Positions 57,901-64,000 of a DNA stretch of 64,000 bases are shown here, in pieces. The DNA comes from Erythrobacter sp. SD-21 (lineage in GTDB: Bacteria; Pseudomonadota; Alphaproteobacteria; Sphingomonadales; Sphingomonadaceae): NCBI RefSeq assembly GCF_000181515.1, contig NZ_ABCG01000002.1, forward strand, positions 1 to 64,000, written 5' to 3'. The position numbers were made by a program, and so were the translations under genes. The notes beneath the pieces are model-generated. The model had not been told where the DNA came from and did no database searches. It saw only the letters and a program-made list of their open reading frames with translations. Each line of letters begins with the position of its first letter. Position 1 is the stretch's first letter.

Positions 57901-58886
57901 CCGACCAATGCGCGGAATATCGCGAAGCGAGGCAATGCTTCGTGCAGGACGATTTCGTAGGTAGCAGCAGACATGCGGCATCCACCGCAGCCGAGCGCCT
58001 GCTGGAAGTGCTGCAATTCGCCAATCCGGCCGATGGCCGGGTGCAGACAGGATCGCTTGTCGTTGCCAGGCCGCGCCGCGCCGTTCGGCGTGACGGCCGA
58101 TGGCACATTGCTTTTGAGGTTCCCAATCGCAGCGTCCGCCCGCTGGTTGACCAGAAGTATGCCCCGCCGATCGATTGGGGTCAGCGTTGGAAAAAGGCTG
58201 TCGCTGAAAGCGGAGACCGGGCCCACATTTCCGGCCCGCTCATGCTCCTCGGCCTGCGCGACGGCGATCAGCAGCAGGAATACTGGCCGGCCAGTGCGAG
58301 AGGTTTCATGTCAGTGAACTCCGCCGACAAGACCACGCGTTTCACGATCTACCATGTGCGCAAGCTGCTCGACCTTTTCATGCCATTGGGCCCCAGGATT
58401 ACCGATGCTGACGATCCGCAATGGATCGGTTCGGGCGGTTCGAATTCGATCATGGTCTACGGCGGCGATGAAGGTACGCTGCGTATTGCCCGCAGCGGAA
58501 AAGGCATCCTGATCGAAATGTTCCGTGAGCTCGCCCGGTTGCGGCGGGTCGCCGTCACGGGCTGGGGCGATGCACCAAGGCCTTCGGATGAATGGTTTGA
58601 ACTGGAGGCCAAGGCTAACGACTTCGTTGTGTCGTTCTACTCACGATCAGACTTGCCGCCAAAGACTCCCCGGCAGGCGATGTTCATTCCCGTTTGGGAC
58701 GACGAAATCGGCAACTTCAGGATGCGCACCAACCATCCAGACCGTGCCATACCGGCCGATGATCCGCGCGCCTTGCGCACCTTCAACAGCCTGTTCAAAA
58801 AAGCATTCTTCGACGAGACGCCAATCTACGATTTCGATTTTGACTGGGCCATGCGGAAGGAAGCGGGCGGGCAATCGGCATCCTAG
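54957..58886 (+). CDS. 1309-residue membrane P-loop protein, unknown family
   Basis: ATG 54957 with GGAG 5-8 bases upstream. Residues 43-50 are a Walker A motif (GSGGAGKS), and residues 282-290 (RIAIAIDVQ) could be Walker B. Between them lie two membrane helices (about 150-170 and 194-214), so the ATPase core is split by a membrane hairpin, like some KAP-type P-loop NTPases. The next ~600 residues are helical. The C-terminal ~250 residues (SGPLMLLGLRDGDQQQEYWP, NSIMVYGGDEGTLRIARSGK, PRQAMFIPVWDDEIGNF) look beta-rich. I do not recognise the family as a whole. It is the last gene of the operon with the VirD4-like and NYN genes and could be the sensor or membrane effector. Confidence 0.7.
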   Translation: MESVRIEDGIIVRGDLEDKLRAMAEPVSAATGREMPHIQFFNGSGGAGKSVLLTRAEKVIGPNNEVLFAGTQLPAASGDSANPLQNEPVFTGSASQWADALECLRLQFANEAKAKNAKEPTFRLFRAFHDHCIDPRSESERFVSEWRWLVRAMAAIGFVGGLLAAIDWIVSIDEVSDSLAAVVERILPGQNGLVRGGIGLFLAALTFAQLYAGVLTKGAFRVVEFFQARPLYKKFGETPRQYREKLRDEESSAGKELTPDVLIRAFNFDLERWLADLDPAKRIAIAIDVQKISNNLSVREGIYIALNRLLDRDGATGGDLQSRCVYVLSSKYERMRLERGAHQSSYSTARKEATRVGFLAPEAAWALVGHLLECQEDQTSSQPLRAALYQLHSETDWRAKPDKDTPLAERRLPAFLHAMAFGSLAATAFFKLGRTSEEWHQTQAEYVRARAEGFMQRHGHKTPEDLLHAISDESDSFVDWLALDFSKTGHGNQETPFERAFGSMDAEMRQAVCLLGVFPHGLSKNDLTSLGFGDFDLLSETRRIEVDPATKRVVAKPEVRRIVLEGLHFKEALPQLEAIFTAFERGQESSADGYGLNVWGHTVSCLLDSRLTEQQVSAKPFVARIREMVENRRADPLSRENRHLGAQLCLEILMTFVADRNNDNRQELRAEIQKIVDRYLDETPESERSEGVLRIANRVDKRRGNLTPIFDDTADMGVEDEDAPEAVVDHIDNTFALAGSLQSFAALQQLDPATMEDDLRHRYFRLLRKTGTSLATRESAPLPPDESHQKLVKPLLASLEAGCRSYPSMAGDLAFLMVRTVTEWRAHLDRHYDGAVLPQGECDAEIAFATNCLTNPETRFFAPFDSDLWGDFGAVLRRDASTKQPCASELDDWFMERRRAFFTDACERYTEARDQDEPRWVRYNHLAEALAVSLKLVFDSEGPGWRVDPREQDALRQEARRVRSFYLFFVLNQLQKVYKQQPDQCAEYREARQCFVQDDFVGSSRHAASTAAERLLEVLQFANPADGRVQTGSLVVARPRRAVRRDGRWHIAFEVPNRSVRPLVDQKYAPPIDWGQRWKKAVAESGDRAHISGPLMLLGLRDGDQQQEYWPASARGFMSVNSADKTTRFTIYHVRKLLDLFMPLGPRITDADDPQWIGSGGSNSIMVYGGDEGTLRIARSGKGILIEMFRELARLRRVAVTGWGDAPRPSDEWFELEAKANDFVVSFYSRSDLPPKTPRQAMFIPVWDDEIGNFRMRTNHPDRAIPADDPRALRTFNSLFKKAFFDETPIYDFDFDWAMRKEAGGQSAS

Positions 58887-58917
58887 TGGAGGCGGGCCTG
58901 CTGCAAATCGTCCTCAG

Positions 58918-58937
58918 AGCCTCTCGGTTCTGAGGCT
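58918..58937 (+). terminator. Weak terminator-like hairpin after the P-loop gene
   Basis: AGCCTC and GAGGCT form a 6-bp stem with an 8-base loop, followed by ATTATC rather than a T-run. It lies 31 bases past the stop. Weak, but the only candidate. Confidence 0.35.
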
Positions 58938-59144
58938 ATTATCAACGCGCCTCAATGCAGGGGCTAACGTTAGCGGTGGTGAAGTTATGCTGGCACGCGC
59001 GTTTCCCCGAGATTCGTCAAATTTTTCTTCGGAGCTGAGAATTTCTTGGGTTTTCGAGTGAAAGTCGACAGTCCGCTGTCGGCCCATCAACCGACATCAC
59101 TGACGTCAAGCGAGCTCTATCGAAGGAAGTCTCATTATTGCTAT

Positions 59145-59159
59145 TGCGAATTAATCGCA
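59145..59159 (+). promoter_or_regulatory. Possible Fur-type operator
   Basis: TGCGA-ATTAA-TCGCA is a perfect 5-bp inverted repeat inside an AT-rich context (TTGCTATTGCGAATTAATCG), 39 bases before the receptor start. It resembles alphaproteobacterial iron-regulator sites in shape. Iron control would suit the two genes that follow. Confidence 0.45.
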
Positions 59160-59197
59160 GAAAGGTTAGGCAGCGGCAAATCTCAAGGGAGCTTTGA

Positions 59198-61330
59198 ATG
59201 TACCGCTATCTGGCCGGCGCGCTTGCGCTGGCACCGCTTTCGCCCGCCTTTGCCCAAACCACCGATCCTGCAAGAGCGACATCTTCCGACACAGATGGTG
59301 AGGATACGATTGTCGTCACCGCCGCTCGAACGCAGCTCCCAGCCAGCGCGCTACCATTGACCGTAGACATTATCGATCGCGAAGCGCTTGAAAGGCAGGT
59401 CCTAGTTTCTGGCTCGACGGTCGACGCAGTCTCCGCGCTGTTGCCGTCTTTTTCTCCGACGCGGGAGAAGCTGTCCGGTTCGGGGGAAAGTCTGCGTGGC
59501 CGTGCGCCGCTTTACGCGATCAACAGCATTCCACAGTCTACGCCTGTCCGAGATGGTTCGCGCGACGGCTACACGATTGACCCGTTCTTCATTGATCGCG
59601 TTGAGGTCATTTACGGTTCGAATGCACTTCAGGGGATCGGAGCGACAGGTGGCGTGGTGAACCAGATAACAGTCGGCGCTCCCCGCAAAGACGGTATCTC
59701 CTTCCGTACCCTCTCGCAGGTTACACTTCCCGATGGCTTCGATGGCGAAGGTATTGGCGCGAAAACAGGCGCGTTTGTCGGCTATCGTGCCGGACCGCTC
59801 GACGCCAGCTTTGGTGCCACGCTCGAGAAACGTGGAGCGTTCTTCGATGGCTCGGGAAATCGCATCGGGGTCGATGGCACACAGGGCGAGATTCAGGACA
59901 GCGACAGCTGGTCAGTCTTCGGTCGCCTCGGCTACGATCTCGCTAACGGTGCCCGTTTTGAGGTTGTCGCAAACAGGTTCGAACTCGAAGGCAATGCCAA
60001 TTATGTTTCCGTTTCCGGCGATCGCTCGGCCAACCTTCCATCGACCAGTGAACGTGGCGAAACGCCGGGTGCGCCGCCCTCGAACACTGCCGAGCTTGTT
60101 TCTGCATCATTGACCGATCCCGACCTCGCCGGCGGCACCTTCGTGTTGCAGGGCTTCTATAGCCGCACCAGCGACGTCTTCGGTGGCGGGGTATTCGGGA
60201 CATTTCAGGATCCAGCCATCGATCCCAGCGGCACCCTCTTCGATCAATCGGCCAACCGGTCGCGCAAACTCGGCGCGAAGGTAAGCTACGAACGTGCACT
60301 TCCGGGTTTTGAAGACCTAGTCCTGACAGCCGGTTTTGATGCGCTCTTTGACCGAACGGCACAGTCTCTCGTGCAAACCGACCGCGTTTGGGTGCCACAG
60401 AGTGATTTTCGGAGCCTGGCTCCCTTCCTTCAGGGCAATCTGGCCTTGGCTGATGGACTAGTGCGTCTGGCAGGCGGTCTTCGTTACGAGAATGTCGAAC
60501 TCAATGTCGGTGATTTCACGACGCTCGCCAGCTACGGATCCGTGGATGTCGAAGGTGGCTCACCATCGTTCGACGATGTGCTCTTGAATGGCGGTGTTAT
60601 CATCGAGCCAGTCGATGGACTCCGGGCCTACGGAAGTTACGCCGAAGGTTTCACCATTGCCGATGTCGGCCGCATCCTGCGAGGGATAACCCAGCCGGGC
60701 GTCGACGTCGACGCCTTCCTTTCCCTTGAGCCGGTGGTTTCGAACAACCGCGAGTTGGGACTCGAATGGGACGAGGGCGCCCTGAAGGCTTCGGCCAGTT
60801 ACTTCTGGTCGTCGAGCGACTTCGGTTCGCTACTCGTCCTGCGCAACGATGTATTCGAAGTCGAGCGTCAGCCGATCGAGATCGAAGGCTTCGAAGCAAG
60901 TCTTGCATGGCAGACGCCGATTAGCGGCCTTTCCCTGAGCGGGGGCTACGCGACGCTTGAGGGGCAAACGGATGCGGACGCCGATGGCCTCGTCGACGAA
61001 GATCTCGACGGCGCGAACATGTCGCCCCACCGGGTGAGTTTGGCAGCCGATTACACCTCGGGACGCTTTAGCGCTCGGGCGCAGGCGCGTATGTATCTCG
61101 AGCGCGAGTTCAACGACGCTTCGACGGCTACCGATTTCGAAGGCTATACGCTGCTCGATGCATTCGTTTCGTATCGTGCGGACTTCGGAGAAATCTCGCT
61201 GGCCGCCCAGAACCTGACCGACGAATTCTACGTCACCTACGACAGCGATACGGTCCGGGTAACCGACAACAGCCGCTTCTACTCCGGTCGCGGGCGAACC
61301 TTGACCTTGAGCCTACGCAGCGAATTCTGA
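59198..61330 (+). CDS. TonB-dependent outer-membrane receptor
   Basis: 710 residues, ATG with AAGGGAG 7 bases upstream. A signal peptide (AGALALAPLSPAFAQ) is followed by the TonB box EDTIVVTAAR and a plug domain (SALPLTVDIIDREAL, FFIDRVEVIYGSNALQGIGA, TGGVVNQIT). A 22-strand-type barrel ends LSLRSEF with a terminal Phe. The plug and the partner PepSY gene suggest a ferric-siderophore or similar iron complex as substrate. The exact ligand cannot be read. The stop overlaps the next start by one base. Confidence 0.92.
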   Translation: MYRYLAGALALAPLSPAFAQTTDPARATSSDTDGEDTIVVTAARTQLPASALPLTVDIIDREALERQVLVSGSTVDAVSALLPSFSPTREKLSGSGESLRGRAPLYAINSIPQSTPVRDGSRDGYTIDPFFIDRVEVIYGSNALQGIGATGGVVNQITVGAPRKDGISFRTLSQVTLPDGFDGEGIGAKTGAFVGYRAGPLDASFGATLEKRGAFFDGSGNRIGVDGTQGEIQDSDSWSVFGRLGYDLANGARFEVVANRFELEGNANYVSVSGDRSANLPSTSERGETPGAPPSNTAELVSASLTDPDLAGGTFVLQGFYSRTSDVFGGGVFGTFQDPAIDPSGTLFDQSANRSRKLGAKVSYERALPGFEDLVLTAGFDALFDRTAQSLVQTDRVWVPQSDFRSLAPFLQGNLALADGLVRLAGGLRYENVELNVGDFTTLASYGSVDVEGGSPSFDDVLLNGGVIIEPVDGLRAYGSYAEGFTIADVGRILRGITQPGVDVDAFLSLEPVVSNNRELGLEWDEGALKASASYFWSSSDFGSLLVLRNDVFEVERQPIEIEGFEASLAWQTPISGLSLSGGYATLEGQTDADADGLVDEDLDGANMSPHRVSLAADYTSGRFSARAQARMYLEREFNDASTATDFEGYTLLDAFVSYRADFGEISLAAQNLTDEFYVTYDSDTVRVTDNSRFYSGRGRTLTLSLRSEF

Positions 61331-62403
61331 TGCGGCTGCTGTCGCTTCTGCATCGCTGGACAGGCGGCCTGGTCGGCTTGGTTCTGGCTGTGATCGGCCT
61401 GTCCGGAACCGTTCTCCTGTGGGAAGACAGCTGGATCCTGCTGGACGGTGCCAACGACGCACCGGCCAGCAGCCCTACCGAACTGGGCAGGGCGATTGAA
61501 GTTGCCATTGAAACCGCGCCAGGCCTGTCCCGCGTTACCTTCGCCGGCGAAGAGATTGGATTACACCAGGCGATCTATTCCGACGGGAGCGGTGCGTACA
61601 TCGCACAAGATGGGACCGTTATCGATCGCTGGTCAGGGAACTGGGAGCGACCGGAACTGTGGTTGTTCGACCTGCATCACTACCTACTGATGGGAGAAGT
61701 AGGAAAAACCATAACCGGAGTTTTGGGGCTGCTGATGTTGGCGTTTACTATCACCGGGGCGATCCTGTGGTGGCGTACCAGAAAGACGTTCCGACTCCGC
61801 CTATGGCCGGCGCGCTACACCGCTAGCGCAATCGTAAGGCATCATCGCGATCTGGGCGTGGTCACATCGCCTTTGCTGCTCATCGTCGCTGCCACTGGCA
61901 CGATGATGGTGTTCCCGGCGATCTCTTCCGTGTTGCTCTTACCGATTGCGACTTCCGATGCCAAACGCGAGCTCCCGACTGACCTCGCATCAGGCAGCGA
62001 AAATACTGATTGGGCCGTTGTCATGGCCAACGCTCAATCGGCTTATCCTTCGGCCGCCGCCCGTCGATTGATGATGCCTGCAGCGCCTGGCGAACCGATT
62101 GCCATCCGTTTCCGGCAGGACTTCGAATGGACGCCGAACGGTCGAAGCTATGCATGGGTCGCGCCAGAGAGTGGAGCAATCGTTGCCAAAGATGATCCGG
62201 CGATGGGCAACACGGCTTCTGCAGTTGTCGAGAAATTCTACCCGATACACGCGGCGAAGGTTGGTGGTTTCCTTTGGCGAATTGCAATGACCTTCGCAGG
62301 CTTGGCTCTGGTGCTCCTCGGTCTCTTCGCGAGCTGGTCTTTCTGGATCGGTAAATTCACCAGTCGCTCGCCGAATGCCCTGAGCCCAAAGACGGCGAAT
62401 TAG
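61330..62403 (+). CDS. PepSY-associated membrane protein, probable ferric-siderophore reductase
   Basis: 357 residues with four membrane helices (about 10-33, 125-148, 175-198, 315-340) and two PepSY-like periplasmic segments. Histidines lie at the membrane borders (LHRWTGGLVG at the N-terminus, LWLFDLHHYLLMGEVGK, RHHRDLGVVTSP, FYPIHAAKVGGFLWR), the usual pattern of PepSY_TM proteins thought to bind haem and reduce ferric siderophores. The pair TonB receptor plus PepSY protein is a common iron-uptake unit. Its start overlaps the receptor stop by one base. Confidence 0.88.
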   Translation: MRLLSLLHRWTGGLVGLVLAVIGLSGTVLLWEDSWILLDGANDAPASSPTELGRAIEVAIETAPGLSRVTFAGEEIGLHQAIYSDGSGAYIAQDGTVIDRWSGNWERPELWLFDLHHYLLMGEVGKTITGVLGLLMLAFTITGAILWWRTRKTFRLRLWPARYTASAIVRHHRDLGVVTSPLLLIVAATGTMMVFPAISSVLLLPIATSDAKRELPTDLASGSENTDWAVVMANAQSAYPSAAARRLMMPAAPGEPIAIRFRQDFEWTPNGRSYAWVAPESGAIVAKDDPAMGNTASAVVEKFYPIHAAKVGGFLWRIAMTFAGLALVLLGLFASWSFWIGKFTSRSPNALSPKTAN

Positions 62404-62559
62404 GTCGACCCGAAGCTCTGCAACTCCGATGTCCGCTTTGGGCATTTCTGGAGCCAATTCCGGTCAGTCCGATAACGGCCCAAATTCTGACATGAAAAAG
62501 GCGGTCCGTCCCAATTGGGACGGACCGCCCACCGAGCGACCTCGACCTGTCAGGAGGGG
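62404..62559 (-). terminator. Strong palindromic terminator (62500-62529) of the ParB-family gene
   Basis: The 30-base perfect palindrome GGCGGTCCGTCCCAA plus its complement (62500-62529) gives a 13-15-bp stem. On the minus strand it is followed by five T residues (62495-62499). It is 31 bases past the parB-like stop. The rest of the interval holds no gene; a TTTGGGC/GCCCAAA pair flanks 62445-62490. Confidence 0.85.
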
Positions 62560-64000
62560 TCAGGCAGCCTGCTCGGCAATCTCGTCAGTCGCGTCGTCGC
62601 TGACCGTTTCGTCGGCTTCGTCATCAATCGACGCATCTTCCTCGAGATCGGCTAGAACGTCAGCATTGATGAACCGCATGATTGCCGGAACCCAGGCCTG
62701 CGCCCGTTCCTTGACATCGGGCTCGCCGATAAAGTTGCCGGAGAATATACGTTCGGCAGCGCTCGCCAGTTCGGCTTTCTTCGATGCAGCATAGCGACTG
62801 ACCAGCTCCGGACCACCGGCCGCATCGAGCGCTTCGAGCGTGCGAGCCTTGGCCACCCGGTCGAAGTAATTCGCCGCCGTGGGACGCCACCAATGCGCGG
62901 TCTCGATTTCGAGGAGCGAGCCGAGCGCCTCGTGCATCGGCACCGAGCGCTCGCCTTCGCAGGCAAGGCTGGCAACAATCGTGCGCGAGACGACATGGCC
63001 GAGCCAAGCCGAACGCGCCTCGTCGGACAGCGCCCGGAACCTGGCGAACCGCTCGACGTCGCTTGTCCCAGCACGCCAGCTTTCATCGAGCGAACCGGCG
63101 AACTCCGCCAGAGCAGCACTTGCTGGTGCATCCTTGGCCTCGAACCCGTTGACCGGGCCGGATGCAACCGAACCGACCAGCGTCGAGGCCTTCTTGGCGC
63201 GCCAGTCATGGCCATCAGCATCGGCAAGCGTGAAGACCATGAAATCGAGCGCCAGTGCCGGATCGTTGGCGAGATGGATCGCCAGGATGTCGCGGCGCTG
63301 CATAGCGAGCTCATCGAGCAAGCGCTGCGACAACGTGCTGCCCTTAGGCTTCGCCGCGCCGCATTCCTCGACGGCCTCGACCACGCCTTCGTCGGCGATG
63401 ACCTCGGTCTCGGTATAGAACTGCGGGACCAGGGTCGGCTCGCCATTGCGCGAGAGGACGAGGAAGGCGCCAGCTTCGGCCTTCAGCTCGTCAGCGAGTA
63501 CCGGCGGCCGGTCATTGAGTGCGCGCATGGCGCGGTCAATCACCACGAGCTCCTGTTCGGCCTTGGCGACCTCGTCCTCGTCGCTGTTGTCGTCTTCGAG
63601 CACCGCGGCGACGCGGTCGTAGTCAGCCTCGAGTTCGCCGAGTTCCTGTGTTTCCTGTTCGGTCATCGGCGCAGGCTCGCAGGGCAGACGGCTCAGACCT
63701 TCAACAAGGTCATGGCTGACATAGGTGCCAAGGGTCGGGCGCACCCAGGCAAGGCCATATTCGATCGCGGCCTTTCCTGCGGCTTCTTCCATGGCCTTGT
63801 GCGCGAGATCCTCGAGCAGCGCGACATCGATCCAGCTTTCACTGGCGTCATCGTCGAACAGTTCGCGTTCGATCCGGCCGCCTGCGGCGAGGTAGGCATC
63901 GCGTCCGACGAGCACGGCTCGCGGATCCGAACCGCGCACCGTGGCATCAAGCACCATGCGGCGGATCGTGTCGGGCGTGCTCTGGTACCAGGCGTCCTGC
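62560..64000 (-). CDS. ParB/RepB/Spo0J-family protein, 5'-truncated by window edge
   Basis: The frame is open to the right edge. The first visible residues QDAWYQSTPDTIRRMVLDAT and FVG-like VLVGRDAYLAAGGRIERELF are the segment that follows the HTH in the large (~650-700 residue) ParB-like nuclease-fold proteins of sphingomonad plasmids. The remaining ~400 residues are helical and acidic, ending with an Asp/Glu-rich tail (EDASIDDEADETVSDDATDE). These proteins are annotated as ParB but are longer than partition ParB and may serve in regulation or maintenance. The ParB nuclease/HTH part lies outside the window. Confidence 0.8.
   Translation of the reverse strand, partial: QDAWYQSTPDTIRRMVLDATVRGSDPRAVLVGRDAYLAAGGRIERELFDDDASESWIDVALLEDLAHKAMEEAAGKAAIEYGLAWVRPTLGTYVSHDLVEGLSRLPCEPAPMTEQETQELGELEADYDRVAAVLEDDNSDEDEVAKAEQELVVIDRAMRALNDRPPVLADELKAEAGAFLVLSRNGEPTLVPQFYTETEVIADEGVVEAVEECGAAKPKGSTLSQRLLDELAMQRRDILAIHLANDPALALDFMVFTLADADGHDWRAKKASTLVGSVASGPVNGFEAKDAPASAALAEFAGSLDESWRAGTSDVERFARFRALSDEARSAWLGHVVSRTIVASLACEGERSVPMHEALGSLLEIETAHWWRPTAANYFDRVAKARTLEALDAAGGPELVSRYAASKKAELASAAERIFSGNFIGEPDVKERAQAWVPAIMRFINADVLADLEEDASIDDEADETVSDDATDEIAEQAA

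Larger units (their letters stand above)
58887..59197. other. 311-base intergenic region before the TonB receptor gene
   Basis: It contains a hairpin (58918-58937), the perfect palindrome GCTAACGTTAGC (58963-58974), and the TGCGA-N5-TCGCA site close to the receptor gene. No coding frame is convincing. The AT-richer second half (59020-59160) should hold the receptor promoter. Confidence 0.5.

Noticed and set aside
58963..58974. Palindrome GCTAACGTTAGC as a regulator site
   Set aside because: A single perfect 12-base palindrome without neighbouring copies or a known matching regulator is too little to call.
1..64000. CRISPR arrays, tRNA, rRNA
   Set aside because: No regularly spaced direct repeats and no cloverleaf or rRNA-like sequence were found on reading.

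Overview
The window looks like part of a large conjugative plasmid, or an integrated conjugative element, from an alphaproteobacterium, most likely of the order Sphingomonadales. The reasons are high GC, an F-type (MPF-F) transfer operon with a separate S26 peptidase, a MobF relaxase, plasmid-type SSB, ArdC and ParB-family proteins, and a TonB receptor/PepSY pair as cargo. No rRNA, tRNA or CRISPR array was seen.

Region by region: (1) 1-9851, + strand: end of a probable trbI, an S26 peptidase gene, then traW-traU-trbC-traN-traF-traH-traG, nearly all joined by 4-base stop/start overlaps. (2) 9856-11863: a small membrane protein gene and a hipBA-like toxin-antitoxin pair. (3) 11978-20020: a convergent locus. 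On + lie a Dcm/EcoRII-like cytosine methyltransferase and a Vsr endonuclease. On - lies a tightly overlapping five-gene operon: MutL/MORC-like GHKL ATPase, HNH nuclease, SNF2 helicase, a stand-alone EcoRII-N-like DNA-binding domain, and a protein with RNAP-alpha-CTD-like and sigma-region-4-like elements. I read this as an unusual multi-ATPase restriction-modification system with predicted CCWGG-like specificity. (4) 20106-38162, - strand: zorA-zorB-zorC-zorD (type I Zorya), a DUF1963-like gene, then druH-druE (Druantia type III), in one run. (5) 38341-40223: a small basic regulator, an S24 (LexA/CI-like) repressor divergent from it, and an HNH endonuclease gene. (6) 40263-45881, - strand: traI (MobF relaxase), traD (coupling ATPase) and a small ribbon-helix-helix-like protein. 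(7) About 45882-46314: candidate oriT. (8) 46315-51100: leading region with ssb, ardC, a DUF2493 gene and small unknown genes. Most of these are transcribed toward oriT, and the region is rich in inverted repeats. (9) 51281-52601: an intact IS3-family element with perfect 27-bp ends and a 3-bp target duplication. (10) 52707-58886, + strand: an unrecognised three-gene operon encoding a soluble VirD4-like ATPase, a NYN-domain nuclease and a 1309-residue membrane P-loop protein. (11) 59198-62403: TonB-dependent receptor and PepSY protein. (12) 62560-64000, -: 5'-truncated ParB-family gene with a strong palindromic terminator.

How it works together: the element carries its own transfer machinery, establishment genes that could protect incoming single-stranded DNA (SSB, ArdC), and about 28 kb of defence genes inserted between the two halves of the transfer genes, flanked by regulatory or addiction modules. 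The best candidates for under-described biology are the GHKL/SNF2/HNH/EcoRII-N/sigma4-like restriction locus and the VirD4-like/NYN/P-loop triad.
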